A stretch of 64,000 bases of DNA from Paraburkholderia hospita (GCF_002902965.1 NZ_CP026106.1:2108001-2172000); one strand, 5' to 3'. Counted from the first letter of the stretch, positions 8,814 to 17,799 are shown. Program-made: numbers and translations. Notes: generated by a model from the letters alone, not told the origin.

Positions 8814-9443
8814 TCAATCGAGCGACAGACGCAGCGCGAAACCGATCAGCGCGGCGGAGAACGTCCAGCGCTGCACAGACTGTGCGAGCGGATGCGCGCG
8901 CACCCAGCCGGCGATCCGCGCGGCGCCGATTGCATAGACGGCGTCGAAACACGCGCCGAGCGCAACCAGCACGACACCCAGTTCAACCATCTGCCACGCG
9001 ACGGGCCCCGCTTCCGGACGCACGAACTGCGGCAACAGCACCGAACAGAACAGCAGCGCCTTCGGGTTCAGCAGATTCGTGAACAGCCCTTTGACGAACG
9101 CCGTCCGCAACGCGCCGTCCTCGTCTGTCTGCACGCCACTCGATGGCAGCGCGAACATCGGTGAGCGGAAAATCTGCACGGCCACCCACGCCAGATAGAT
9201 CGCGCCGCCGTAGCGCACCACTTCGTAGAGCCACGGCGCGTTGCGCAGCAGCGCGGCGACGCCGCAAGCGGACAGCGTGACATGCGTCGCGCGCGAAAGG
9301 CCAAGGCCGACGGCGGCGGCAAAACCATTGCGCGCGCCGCGTCCGATGCTCGTCTGCAGCACGAGCGCCATGTCCGGTCCGGGCAGCGCAAACACCACGA
9401 CCAGGGCCGTGACATACATGATCAGAAGATGAGCGGAAATCAT
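8814..9443 (-). CDS. LysE/RhtB family amino acid exporter
   Basis: 209 residues from ATG 9443, with GAGAGG 6 bases upstream; an upstream in-frame start at 9467 adds eight non-conserved residues. Five to six membrane segments are visible with the family motif ALPGPDMALVLQTSIGRGARNGFAAAVGLGLS near the N terminus and LTNLLNPKALLFCSVLLPQF in the middle. Such proteins export amino acids or related small molecules from the cytoplasm. It is divergent from an Lrp/AsnC regulator, the usual pairing, so amino-acid-responsive control is likely. Confidence 0.92.
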   Translation of the reverse strand: MISAHLLIMYVTALVVVFALPGPDMALVLQTSIGRGARNGFAAAVGLGLSRATHVTLSACGVAALLRNAPWLYEVVRYGGAIYLAWVAVQIFRSPMFALPSSGVQTDEDGALRTAFVKGLFTNLLNPKALLFCSVLLPQFVRPEAGPVAWQMVELGVVLVALGACFDAVYAIGAARIAGWVRAHPLAQSVQRWTFSAALIGFALRLSLD

Positions 9444-9577
9444 GGGGAACCTCTCGTTTCGAGGCATTCATGATGCATTCGAGTGAGTAGCGAATATTGG
9501 CGATTTTCTACCACTTAGCATCACGGATTAGCGGATTGCCCTAAAATAGCTCAACCCATAAAAGGTTTCCGCTAAGC

Positions 9578-10042
9578 ATGATCGGACTCGACAAAACAGA
9601 CCGCGCAATCCTCGCCGCGTTGCAATCGGACGGCCGGATGTCCAACGCGAAACTCGCCGACACGGTCGGCCTGAGCGAAACGCCCTGCGCGCGACGGCTC
9701 AAGCGCCTCGAAAACGACGGGTATATCGAGCGCTATCGCGCGATGCTGTCGCGCTCGGCGCTCGGATATGGCGTCGTCGCGTTCGTGTACGTGCGCTTTG
9801 CCGTGCATGACCGCGCCACCGCGACGCGCTTCGAGCGCGAGGTGCTGGCGATCCCGCGCATCCTGTCGTGCCACAACGTATCGGGCAGCGCCGATTACGT
9901 GCTGCAAGTGGTCGCGCGCGACCTCGACGATTACGGCACGTTCATGCGCGACGAGATGCGCAGCTTGCCGGGCGTGACGTCGGTGGAATCGTCGCTGTCG
10001 CTGCGCGAGGTGAAGGCAAACGGCGGCTTGCCCTTGAGCTGA
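9578..10042 (+). CDS. Lrp/AsnC family transcriptional regulator
   Basis: 154 residues. It starts with the Lrp winged helix-turn-helix (LDKTDRAILAALQSDGRMSNAKLADTVGLSETPCARRLKRLENDGYI) and continues with a RAM ligand-binding/oligomerisation domain (FEREVLAIPRILSCHNVSGSADYVLQVVARDLDDY). The divergent LysE-type exporter gene across a 134-bp gap is the most likely target, controlled by an amino acid ligand. Confidence 0.93.
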   Translation: MIGLDKTDRAILAALQSDGRMSNAKLADTVGLSETPCARRLKRLENDGYIERYRAMLSRSALGYGVVAFVYVRFAVHDRATATRFEREVLAIPRILSCHNVSGSADYVLQVVARDLDDYGTFMRDEMRSLPGVTSVESSLSLREVKANGGLPLS

Positions 10043-10131
10043 ACCATGCGACGCAGAGCGCGAAATGCGCGGCGACTCGTGGCATAGTGAGCGCCTCGCC
10101 GTCACGGCACGATGAATCACGGAGCATTGGT

Positions 10132-10365
10132 ATGGACCACGCAGCAGCGCGAGCCGAAGAAACCCGCGCAATGGAGCGCGTTCTGAACGCAACGAAACAG
10201 GTGCAGACGGCGTTCGCCGCGCTGCAGTCGCAATTCCCGCCGGACGGCAGCGGCCGCCCATCGCAGATCGCGTTGCAGACTTTCGACGCCGCGCTGCAGG
10301 AACTGGAAGACGCCCAATCCGAATTCGACACGATCCTCAACGATCTGCTTGACGGCAACCGTTGA
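10132..10365 (+). CDS. Small helical protein, unknown function
   Basis: 77 residues from ATG 10132, rich in Ala/Glu/Gln and predicted to be nearly all alpha helix (for example QTFDAALQELEDAQSEFDTILNDLL). No signal peptide and no family I recognise. It may be co-transcribed with the Lrp regulator 89 bp upstream. Confidence 0.5.
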   Translation: MDHAAARAEETRAMERVLNATKQVQTAFAALQSQFPPDGSGRPSQIALQTFDAALQELEDAQSEFDTILNDLLDGNR

Positions 10366-10505
10366 GCCGACTACGCGCCGGGCGGCTGATGAAGTCCGGC
10401 GTAACGCGCGGCGCGGGCATGTACGGATGCCTCTGCCGCGCGCCGCGGAGAAGGCGGGAGTTGGCGGGGACTGACAGTTAGTTGCGATTGTGCGGGCCGC
10501 GATCA

Positions 10506-10517
10506 TCACTATAGTGA
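10506..10517. promoter_or_regulatory. Perfect 12-bp palindrome TCACTATAGTGA
   Basis: The palindrome TCACTATAGTGA lies in the 235-bp gap upstream of the histidine phosphatase gene, about 84 bases before its start. It could be an operator for that gene or the acyl-CoA block behind it; no known consensus is recognised. Confidence 0.35.
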
Positions 10518-10600
10518 ATGACGGCTGATTCAATAAATAAACTTTCGAAATACACCCGCCGCCGCTAAGCTGGCTTCACCTCTTTAAGGCGAAGCATGTG

Positions 10601-11275
10601 ATGGCGGAACTCTATCTGGTACGGCATGGCCAGGCGTCCCTGGGCGCCGACGATTACGACCAACTTTCGGACGCAGGCGAACAGCAAGGCATCTGGCTCG
10701 GCGAATACTTCGCACAGCGCGATATCGCGTTCGACCGCGTGATGACAGGCACCCTGCGCCGCCACGCGCAGACCGCAGATGCGATCCGGCGCGGGCTCGG
10801 TGTGCCGCGCATCGATTGCGAGATCCATCCCGGTCTCGACGAATACGACTTCCACGCACTGTTTCGCGCGCTCGGCGACGAGCACAGCGCGCTGGCCGAA
10901 CGCGCCACGCGCAGTCCACGCGATTTCTTCAAGGCTTTGCGCGAAGTCCTGCAACTGTGGACGGAAGGCGCGCTCGACGGCCGCGCGCCCGAAACCTGGG
11001 TCGCGTTCCAGCAACGCGTCGCCGAAGCGCGCGGCGCGATCCAGCAAGGCAGCGGCCAGCGCGTGCTGGTCGTGAGTTCCGGCGGCGTGATCGCCGCGCT
11101 GACGCAGCAGGTCTTGCAGGCGCCCGCCGCCACGGCCATCGCGCTCAACATGCAGATACGCAACAGCAGCGTCAGTCATTACTTCTTCAATCGCGACACG
11201 CTGCATCTGTCGAGCTTCAACGGCATCGGCCATCTCGACGATCCGCAGCGCCGCGCCTTCCAGACCTATGGCTAA
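10601..11275 (+). CDS. Histidine phosphatase superfamily protein
   Basis: 224 residues. The phosphoglycerate-mutase-type signature LVRHGQASLG at residues 5-14 carries the catalytic His, followed by LSDAGEQQGIWLGEYF, a TGTLRRHAQTAD Arg-His segment and the late VVSSGGVIAAL motif, where the second catalytic His of classical members appears to be Ser-Gly. It overlaps the start of the APH-like kinase by 8 bp, so the two are translationally coupled. Its substrate may be a phospho-intermediate of that acyl-CoA pathway, or it may simply share the operon. GTG 10598 is an alternative start. Confidence 0.85.
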   Translation: MAELYLVRHGQASLGADDYDQLSDAGEQQGIWLGEYFAQRDIAFDRVMTGTLRRHAQTADAIRRGLGVPRIDCEIHPGLDEYDFHALFRALGDEHSALAERATRSPRDFFKALREVLQLWTEGALDGRAPETWVAFQQRVAEARGAIQQGSGQRVLVVSSGGVIAALTQQVLQAPAATAIALNMQIRNSSVSHYFFNRDTLHLSSFNGIGHLDDPQRRAFQTYG

Positions 11276-12329
11276 TTCAGGGCTTAACGCATCGAACGAT
11301 ATGACTTGCGATCACCACGACACCACGCTCGACCTCGCCCGCCTTGCACGATATCTGGAGCAACACGTCGCGGGCTTCCGCGGCCCGTTGCGCGCGACGA
11401 AGTTCGCAGGCGGCCAGTCCAATCCGACTTATCTGCTCGACGCGCAGAGTGGCCGCTACGTGCTCCGCCGCCAGCCGCCCGGTCAGTTGCTGAAATCGGC
11501 GCATGCCGTCGACCGCGAATTCCGCGTGCTGAGCGCGCTCGCCGATACGCCCGTGCCTGTCGCGCACGCCTGGCATCTGTGCGAGGACCGCGAAGTAATC
11601 GGCAGCATGTTCTACGTGATGAGCTACGAGGAAGGCCGGATCTTCTGGAACCCGGCGCTGCCCGAAGTGGAGCGCGACGCGCGACGCGACTATTATGCGT
11701 CGATCGTGAAGACGCTCGCAGCGTTGCATGACGTCGATCCTCAAGCAGTGGGACTCGCCGACTATGGACGCGCCGGCAATTACTTCGAGCGTCAGATTGG
11801 CGTCTGGACGAAACAGTACCGCGCCGCCGAAACACAACGCATCGACGCGATGGAAGCGCTGATCGACTGGTTGCCCGCGCACTGCCCTGCCGATGGACTG
11901 CGCGCATCGCTCGTGCATGGCGACTTCCGCATCGACAACCTGATCTTCGCGAGCGACGCGCCACAAGTACGCGCGATTCTCGACTGGGAACTGTCGACGC
12001 TCGGCGATCCGCTCGCCGATCTTGCGTACTTCTGCATGTGCTTGCGGCTGCCCGCGCACGGTCATATCACGGGATTGCGCGGACAGGATCGCGCGGTCCT
12101 GGGTGTGCCCGACGAAGAAGAAATCATCGCCCAGTATTGCGCGCTGCGCGGGCTGCCCGCGATCGACAACTGGCCGTTCTACCTTGCATTCAGCTTCTTC
12201 CGGCTTGCGTCGATTGCGCAGGGCGTGAAGGCACGCGCGCTGCAAGGCAATGCATCGAGTGCGCAGGCGCATCAGGTCGGCGCGATGGTCGAGCCGCTCG
12301 CGCAACTTGCCGCCGAGCTGATCGCGTAA
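11268..12329 (+). CDS. APH-family phosphotransferase (ACAD10/11-kinase or LvaA-like)
   Basis: 353 residues. Kinase-like fold of the aminoglycoside/choline phosphotransferase family: FAGGQSNPTYLL near the N terminus for nucleotide binding, LVHGDFRIDNLIF as the catalytic loop with Asp and Asn, and AILDWELSTLGDPLADLAYF with the metal-binding Asp. This subfamily accompanies acyl-CoA dehydrogenases of the ACAD10/11 type, where the kinase phosphorylates 4-hydroxyacyl-CoA. The SDR and ACAD genes downstream support that role. ATG 11268 overlaps the preceding gene; ATG 11301 is an alternative. Confidence 0.85.
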   Translation: MANSGLNASNDMTCDHHDTTLDLARLARYLEQHVAGFRGPLRATKFAGGQSNPTYLLDAQSGRYVLRRQPPGQLLKSAHAVDREFRVLSALADTPVPVAHAWHLCEDREVIGSMFYVMSYEEGRIFWNPALPEVERDARRDYYASIVKTLAALHDVDPQAVGLADYGRAGNYFERQIGVWTKQYRAAETQRIDAMEALIDWLPAHCPADGLRASLVHGDFRIDNLIFASDAPQVRAILDWELSTLGDPLADLAYFCMCLRLPAHGHITGLRGQDRAVLGVPDEEEIIAQYCALRGLPAIDNWPFYLAFSFFRLASIAQGVKARALQGNASSAQAHQVGAMVEPLAQLAAELIA

Positions 12330-12356
12330 GCCTCGAACACAATCATCGACGAGAAC

Positions 12357-13136
12357 ATGAAGGAGACAACATTGAGCACGAACCTTTTCGACCTGACGGA
12401 CCGCATTGCACTCGTGACGGGCGCGAGCCGCGGGATTGGCGAAGCGATCGCGAGATTGCTCGCGCAACAGGGCGCGCATGTGATTGTGTCGAGCCGCAAG
12501 CTCGAAGAATGTGAGCATGTCGCGGCGGATATCCGCGCGGCGGGCGGGAGTGCCGAAGCGTTTGCGTGTCACGTCGGGCATATGGAGGACATCGCGGCGA
12601 CGTTCGCGCATATTCGCGAGAAGCATGGGCGGCTGGATATTCTCGTGAATAACGCTGCCGCGAATCCCTATTTTGGGCACATTCTCGATACGGATCTTGC
12701 TGCGTATAACAAGACTGTCGAGGTGAATGTGCGTGGGTATTTTTTTATGTCGGTGGAAGCGGGCAAGTTGATGAAGGAGCGAGGACGTGGCGCGATTGTT
12801 AATACGGCGTCTGTCAACGCGCTGCATCCTGGTGATATGCAAGGGATTTATTCGATCACCAAGGCGGCTGTCGTCAACATGACCAAGGCGTTTGCCAAGG
12901 AATGTGGGCCGCTCGGGATTCGCGTTAATGCTCTGTTGCCTGGGCTTACGAGGACCAAGTTTGCTGGCGCGCTGTTTGAGAACAAGGATATTTATGACCA
13001 ATGGGTCAGCAATATTCCGCTGCGCCGGCATGGGGAGCCTTCTGAAATGGCCGGGACGGTGTTGTATCTCGTTTCTGATGCAGCTAGCTATACGAATGGG
13101 GAATGTATTGTTGTTGATGGAGGATTGACCGTCTAG
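12357..13136 (+). CDS. SDR family oxidoreductase
   Basis: 259 residues. Rossmann NAD(P) motif TGASRGIGEAIA at about 20-31, NNAAANPYFG, the catalytic Ser in NTASVNAL, YSITK with Tyr and Lys, and the C-terminal DAASYTNGECIVVDGGL of classical dehydrogenase/reductases. Likely a 3-hydroxyacyl or 3-ketoacyl oxidoreductase in the acyl-CoA block. The first third uses GC-rich codons, but from about 12600 to the stop codons become G/T-ending and the DNA visibly more G+T-rich on this strand, increasing toward the repeat element at 13286. Confidence 0.93.
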   Translation: MKETTLSTNLFDLTDRIALVTGASRGIGEAIARLLAQQGAHVIVSSRKLEECEHVAADIRAAGGSAEAFACHVGHMEDIAATFAHIREKHGRLDILVNNAAANPYFGHILDTDLAAYNKTVEVNVRGYFFMSVEAGKLMKERGRGAIVNTASVNALHPGDMQGIYSITKAAVVNMTKAFAKECGPLGIRVNALLPGLTRTKFAGALFENKDIYDQWVSNIPLRRHGEPSEMAGTVLYLVSDAASYTNGECIVVDGGLTV

Positions 13137-13186
13137 GGTTTTTTTGCCCTGCGGGCGCGTTGGTTCGCGGTGCGGCGTATTTGCTC

Positions 13187-13294
13187 TTTGCGTTGGGCTT
13201 TGCGTTGGGCTTTGCGTTGGCCTTTGCGTTGGCCTTTGCGCTGGCCTTTGCGCTGGCCTTTGCGCTGGCCTTTGCGCTGGCCTTTGCGCTGGCA
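13187..13294 (+). repeat. 12-bp tandem repeat, nine units
   Basis: Nine adjoining copies of TTTGCG(T/C)TGG(G/C)C run into the left end of the palindromic element, the last unit merging with its outer arm (GCGCTGGCATCCGCG). Units drift from TTGGGC to TTGGCC to CTGGCC from left to right. The copy number probably varies between strains by slippage. It encodes only a low-complexity FALA/LCAG stretch, so I do not call a protein. Confidence 0.9.
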
Positions 13295-13947
13295 TCCGCG
13301 GTTTGTCTTCGTGCTTCACGCGTCGCCCCTGTGCGGGGCGGCACCTACTTTTCTTTGCCGCCGCAAAGAAAAGTAGGCAAAAGAAAGCGGCTAACACCGC
13401 TAATTCTTGTTTTTGCCTGAGGGCCCCCAAAGGGTCTTACGCTTCACACGGCAGCGCGCCGGTCCGCGCTCGTTGCCAACGCTTCGAACAGATGCCTCAC
13501 CCGCTTCAGACACCTGCACAAGGGCAAGCGGCAGCCAATGGTTTGTGCCGCCCAGGTGGCAAACTGTGTGTAGGTTGTCGCGTCGTATAGCTTGGCGCTC
13601 TTACATGGAGGAACGCGTGCGCTATCGGTCCGAAGTGAGGCGTGCGAGGCACTACGGCCTACACACAGTTTGCCACCTGGGCGGCGGTGGAATATCTGAC
13701 GCGGCGTGCGGCAATGCGGGGGCGTGAAGCGGGTGAGGCGCACCGCAAGAGCGTTGGCAACGAACATGGGTCACGTGATTGCCGTGTGAAGCGTAAGACC
13801 CTTCGGGGGCCCTCAGGCACGAAGAAATGTTGGCGGTGTTAGCCGCTTTCTTTTGCCTACTTTTCTTTGCGGCGGCAAAGAAAAGTAGGTGCCGCCCCGC
13901 ACAGGGGCGACGCTTGAAGCACGCTAACAAAACGCGGATGCCAGCGC
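13286..13947. repeat. Palindromic repeat element, copy A (about 660 bp)
   Basis: A nested inverted-repeat element. Outer arms of about 115 bp (13286-13404 and 13833-13947) each contain a 15-bp stem hairpin with a CGCC or GGCG loop (left one 13344-13377). A perfect 28-bp inner inverted repeat lies at 13547-13574 and 13658-13685, around an 83-bp core. The asymmetric parts define an orientation; copy C (55176-55838) is the same way round and copy B (25005-25663) is reversed. No transposase or credible gene is inside; open frames in it exist on both strands only because of the palindrome. Confidence 0.9.
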
Positions 13948-14088
13948 AAAGGCCAAAACGCCGAACCGCGACCCATGAATTACGAAGGCATAACGCGGAT
14001 GCCAGCACAAAGGCAAACACCCAACACCAGCACTCGCGCACCAAGTACCAAGTACCAAGCACCAAGCACCAAACAGAGGAAACACATC
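13948..14088. repeat. Repeat-derived spacer with short tandem heptamers
   Basis: Right flank of element A. A second copy of the ACGCGGATGCCAGC arm end lies near 13990-14005, and a heptamer (CAAGTAC/CAAGCAC) is repeated about four times at 14040-14070. The strand is strongly A+C-rich. GAGGAA just before 14089 serves the next gene. Confidence 0.55.
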
Positions 14089-15339
14089 ATGAACTTCGGC
14101 TACAGCCAAAAAGTAGAAACCCTCCGCCACCGCGTACGCGCCTTCATGGACGAGCACATCGTGCCCCGCCACGCCCAGTGGCTCGACGAAGTGCATGCGG
14201 GCCACTTCCCCGCCTCCTTCATGGAAGAGCTAAAAGCAAAAGCCAAATCCGAGGGCCTGTGGAACCTGTTCCTGCCGCACCTGAAGAACGACGAACCCGG
14301 CACAGCCCTGACGAACCTCGAATACGCGCCGCTAGCCGAAATCATGGGCCGCATCTCCTGGGCCCCCGAAGTCTTCAACTGCAACGCACCCGACACAGGC
14401 AACATGGAACTGCTCCACATGTTCGCGACACCCGCGCAACGGGAGCAATGGCTCACACCACTACTTGAAGGCACAATCCGCTCAGCCTTCGCGATGACCG
14501 AACCCGACGTCCCGTCGTCAGATGCAACCAACATCACGACATCGATCCGCCGCGACGGCGACGACTACGTGATCAACGGCCGCAAATGGTTCATCACGAA
14601 CGCCGCGCATCCGAACTGCAAGATCTTCATCGTGATGGGAAAAACAAACCCGGACGCGGAAACGCACCAGCAACAAAGCATGATTCTCGTGCCCGCAGAA
14701 ACGCCCGGCGTGAAAGTCATCCGCAACATTCCCGTGATGAACCACATCTCACCGGAAGGCCATTGCGAAATGACATTCACAAACGTGCGCGTCCCCGCCA
14801 CGAACCTGCTCGGCGAAGAAGGTAGCGGTTTCGCGCTCGCGCAGGCGCGGCTCGGACCGGGACGCATCCACCACTGCATGCGCTCGATCGGCGCGGCGGA
14901 ACTCGCGCTCGAACTGATGATCGAGCGGTCGCAGGAACGCAAGACGTTCGGCAAGTATCTGCATCAGCACGGCACGATCGGCGAATGGATTGCGAAGTCC
15001 CGCATCGAAATCGATCAGGCAAGGCTGCTCGTGCTGAAGACCGCGTGGCTCATCGACGAAGTCGGCGCCAAAGCAGCGCGCAAGGAAATCTCGATGATCA
15101 AGGCGATCGTTCCGCAACTGCACACCACCGTCTGCGATCGCGCGATGCAGGTGTTCGGCGCAATGGGCCTGAGCCCCGATACGCCGCTCGCCGATCACTG
15201 GACCTGGGGCCGCGCGCTGCGTTACGCGGATGGTCCCGATGAAGTCCACCTGCAGGCAATCGCGCGCATGGAACTCGCACAAAGCAAGGAGACGCTGGGA
15301 GCCGCCGCCGCGTATCTGACCATGCCGCCGCGCGATTGA
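14089..15339 (+). CDS. Acyl-CoA dehydrogenase (ACAD10/11 or LvaC-like)
   Basis: 416 residues. N-terminal helical domain, beta domain with SAFAMTEPDVPSSDATNI (flavin/substrate loop) and YVINGRKWFITNAAHPNCK, then the C-terminal helical domain with LGPGRIHHCMRSIGAAELAL, ERKTFGKYLHQHGTIGEWIA and QVFGAMGLSPDTPLA. These are ACAD10/11-type features. In the best-known cases these enzymes act on 4-phosphoacyl-CoA made by an APH-type kinase such as the one upstream. The 5' third uses A- and C-ending codons atypical of the rest of the window, next to repeat element A. Confidence 0.92.
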   Translation: MNFGYSQKVETLRHRVRAFMDEHIVPRHAQWLDEVHAGHFPASFMEELKAKAKSEGLWNLFLPHLKNDEPGTALTNLEYAPLAEIMGRISWAPEVFNCNAPDTGNMELLHMFATPAQREQWLTPLLEGTIRSAFAMTEPDVPSSDATNITTSIRRDGDDYVINGRKWFITNAAHPNCKIFIVMGKTNPDAETHQQQSMILVPAETPGVKVIRNIPVMNHISPEGHCEMTFTNVRVPATNLLGEEGSGFALAQARLGPGRIHHCMRSIGAAELALELMIERSQERKTFGKYLHQHGTIGEWIAKSRIEIDQARLLVLKTAWLIDEVGAKAARKEISMIKAIVPQLHTTVCDRAMQVFGAMGLSPDTPLADHWTWGRALRYADGPDEVHLQAIARMELAQSKETLGAAAAYLTMPPRD

Positions 15340-15447
15340 ATGCACACACGGACGCAACGCATCGATGCCCTCGCTTATCATGTCGACTCGGCGTGAGGCC
15401 GGTGTAGGCGCTAAAGCGCTAACTCCCGTCGACAAGGAAACTCCGCG

Positions 15448-16359
15448 ATGCGTCCACCCAAACTCGATCTGAACCTCTTCGTCGTATTCGAAGCGATCTA
15501 CGACAAACGCAACCTGACGCGCGCGGCCGACATGCTGTTCATCACGCAGCCCGCCGTCAGCAATGCGCTCGCTCGTATGCGCAAGGCGTTCAACGATCCC
15601 CTCTTCGTCAGCACGCCGTCGGGCATGGTGCCGACGCCCCTGTCCGAGAACATCATCGGCCGCGTGCGCGAAGCGCTGCAATTGCTGGAAACGAGCGCAA
15701 CGGAAGGCGACGTGTTCGTGCCCGCCGCGTCGGAGCGCACGTTCCGTCTCAGCATGCCCGACTTGACCGAGGCGATCCTCCTGCCCGCGCTCGGCGAAGT
15801 GCTGCAGCAGCAGGCACCCGGCATGCGCATCGAAAGCTATTTCACCCCGCGCAGCGAAGTGGCCGCCGCGCTCGCGACGGGCAAGATCGACTTCGCGATC
15901 GACGTGCCCCTCATCGACGATCCGCAACTGCATCAGATGCCGCTCGGCAGCGACCGCTACGCGTGCATGCTGCGCCACGATCATCCGTTCGAAGGCGACA
16001 CGCTGTCCATGGACGACTATCTCGCGCTCGGCCACATTCAGGTGTCGAGCCGCCGACAGGGCAGCGGCCTCGTCGACGCCGAATTGCACAAGCTCGGCAA
16101 GCGCCGCCAGTTGCAGATGCGCGTGCAGCACTACATGGTCGCGCCGCTCATCGCGCTGCGCACCGATCTCGCGCTGACCGCGCCCGTGCAGTTGCTGCAA
16201 CGCTACGACGCGCGCATCCTCGCACTGCCGTTTGCGCTCGCGAAGCTCGAATGGCATCTGTACTGGCATCGCAGCGGCGAGCAGGACCAGGCGAACCGCT
16301 GGGTGCGCGGCGAAGTGATCCGGCTGATGAAGGAAATGGCCGAGGCAGGCGGCGTGTAG
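15448..16359 (+). CDS. LysR family transcriptional regulator
   Basis: 303 residues. N-terminal helix-turn-helix (LDLNLFVVFEAIYDKRNLTRAADMLFITQPAVSNALARMRKAFNDPLF) of the LysR type, resembling the NodD/LinR-like subgroup with the LDLNLL-type opening, then a substrate-binding-like effector domain. It follows the acyl-CoA dehydrogenase by 108 bp on the same strand; a short direct repeat GCGCTAAA/GCGCTAAC at about 15409-15423 precedes it. It probably regulates the upstream catabolic block. Confidence 0.93.
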   Translation: MRPPKLDLNLFVVFEAIYDKRNLTRAADMLFITQPAVSNALARMRKAFNDPLFVSTPSGMVPTPLSENIIGRVREALQLLETSATEGDVFVPAASERTFRLSMPDLTEAILLPALGEVLQQQAPGMRIESYFTPRSEVAAALATGKIDFAIDVPLIDDPQLHQMPLGSDRYACMLRHDHPFEGDTLSMDDYLALGHIQVSSRRQGSGLVDAELHKLGKRRQLQMRVQHYMVAPLIALRTDLALTAPVQLLQRYDARILALPFALAKLEWHLYWHRSGEQDQANRWVRGEVIRLMKEMAEAGGV

Positions 16360-16530
16360 AACGTTGCCGCACGTCAGTGACGGCGGCAGCAACATCTGGT
16401 AAGGAAAGGCCTCTTTTCACGGCTGTTCCGCGTTTTGGAAACGGCCTCTTGCGGCGATCATCGCTTGAATCCGCAGGCGCGCGTGCGCCTGGCGGAGCGA
16501 CCTAAGCGAATCATCGACGTAGAGAAAGAC

Positions 16531-17799
16531 GTGAATACCTTGTTCGCACGAACGGTGCTGTTATCGGTGGCGATGTTGCTTACCGTGCATGTCGGTTATC
16601 GGCTGATCGAGTCGGTTTCTTTAGCCGCTGACGGCTTTCCTTCCAGCGCGCCGCAAGCGGGCGCGTCGTACGCCGCGCGCGAAGACACCTTCCTCGATAC
16701 GGGCGACGCGACGCGCATCGGCCCCGCGCTGTCGATCCGTCCGCGCATCGTCGATCTCGGCGCGTCCGTCACACCCAGCCTGCGCGCCGCCGTGTGGAAC
16801 GCCGCTCCGATGTCCGCCTCGTTGCCCACCTCATTGACCGCCTCAATGAGCGCGTTCGCGCTGGCCGACACCGCATCGCCCGATAGCTGGGACGATGCGC
16901 CCTTCTCCTACGCTTACGACCCGCGCTTCGCGCCGTTGATCCTGTCGCTGCCTGCCGCGTTGATCGCGCTGTGCGCCTACTGGTTCTGCCAGATGCGGCG
17001 CAACCTGTGCGAGCTCGCGCAGATGGCGCGCAACGCGGACGCAGGCGGCACCGCGCTGCGCGCGCCCGATCGCGGCGTGTGCGACGTGCGCGTGCTCGCG
17101 CGCGCGTTGAACGACCTGATGGGCCGCCACAGCCGTGCACTCGACGAACAGTCGACGGCGCTCGCCGCGTTCTCGCGGCAGATCGACGCGCGCGTCGCCC
17201 GCTTGCGCACCCGTGCGCTGCACGTCGCGCAATGGCACAGGCGCGTGGGGTTCATCGAAGACATCGACCTGTTCTCGAACGTCGCGCGTCAGTTCGTCGA
17301 CGTCGTGGGACGCAGCGAAACGCAAGCGGCGCATGTGTGCGTCGATGCATGGCTGCACGACCGCTTCGTGCACGGCGCCACGCTCGACGACGCGAAGATC
17401 GTGCTGCGCCTGAATGCAGGCGCGGACTTCAAGCTGCCGCGCAACGCGCTGGAGCGGCTCGTCGGCAATCTGGTCGGCAATGCGCTCGCGCACGGCGCGC
17501 CGCCCATCGAAATCTGCACGGCGCGCGGCGTGCGCACGTGGATGCTGAGCGTGCGCGATCACGGCAAGGGCATCAGCGAAAGCGAACTCGCAGCGGCGAC
17601 GCAGCCGTTCGTGCGCTTCACGTCGAACGAGACAACCGACGAACCACACATGGAACTCGGCGAACATTGGGGACTCGGACTCGCGATCGTCAGCCGGCTC
17701 GCGCAGCATTGCGGCGCGAAGCTCAAGCTCGGCAATCATCCCGAAGGCGGGCTGTGGGCGCGCGTGATCGTGTCGATGCCCAAGGCCCGCCTGAATTGA
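16531..17799 (+). CDS. Sensor histidine kinase homologue with lost phospho-acceptor His
   Basis: 422 residues from GTG 16531 (AGAGAAAG upstream). Two membrane segments (about 5-25 and 135-155) flank a periplasmic loop of about 105 residues, followed by a HAMP-like stretch, a degenerate H-box, and a good HATPase domain: N-box NLVGNALAHGAPP, G1 VRDHGKGIS, G2 HWGLGLAIVSRL. Where EnvZ-type kinases read S-H-D-L-R-T-P-L, this protein reads FSRQIDARVARLR, so Arg216 occupies the His position. It probably cannot autophosphorylate in the usual way. No response regulator gene is adjacent. Confidence 0.82.
   Translation: MNTLFARTVLLSVAMLLTVHVGYRLIESVSLAADGFPSSAPQAGASYAAREDTFLDTGDATRIGPALSIRPRIVDLGASVTPSLRAAVWNAAPMSASLPTSLTASMSAFALADTASPDSWDDAPFSYAYDPRFAPLILSLPAALIALCAYWFCQMRRNLCELAQMARNADAGGTALRAPDRGVCDVRVLARALNDLMGRHSRALDEQSTALAAFSRQIDARVARLRTRALHVAQWHRRVGFIEDIDLFSNVARQFVDVVGRSETQAAHVCVDAWLHDRFVHGATLDDAKIVLRLNAGADFKLPRNALERLVGNLVGNALAHGAPPIEICTARGVRTWMLSVRDHGKGISESELAAATQPFVRFTSNETTDEPHMELGEHWGLGLAIVSRLAQHCGAKLKLGNHPEGGLWARVIVSMPKARLN

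Noticed and set aside
13187..13294. Possible CRISPR array
   Set aside because: Units are only 12 bp and directly adjoining, without unique spacers, so it is a simple tandem repeat.
11277..13430. Long minus-strand frame of about 717 codons
   Set aside because: It lies opposite the APH kinase and SDR genes and is a by-product of their GC-rich third positions; it reads through the tandem repeat.
13407..13842. Several open frames on both strands inside repeat copy A, with look-alikes in copies B and C
   Set aside because: Their similarity follows from DNA palindromes; frames occur in both directions, lack ribosome sites and family features, and end at differing points between copies.
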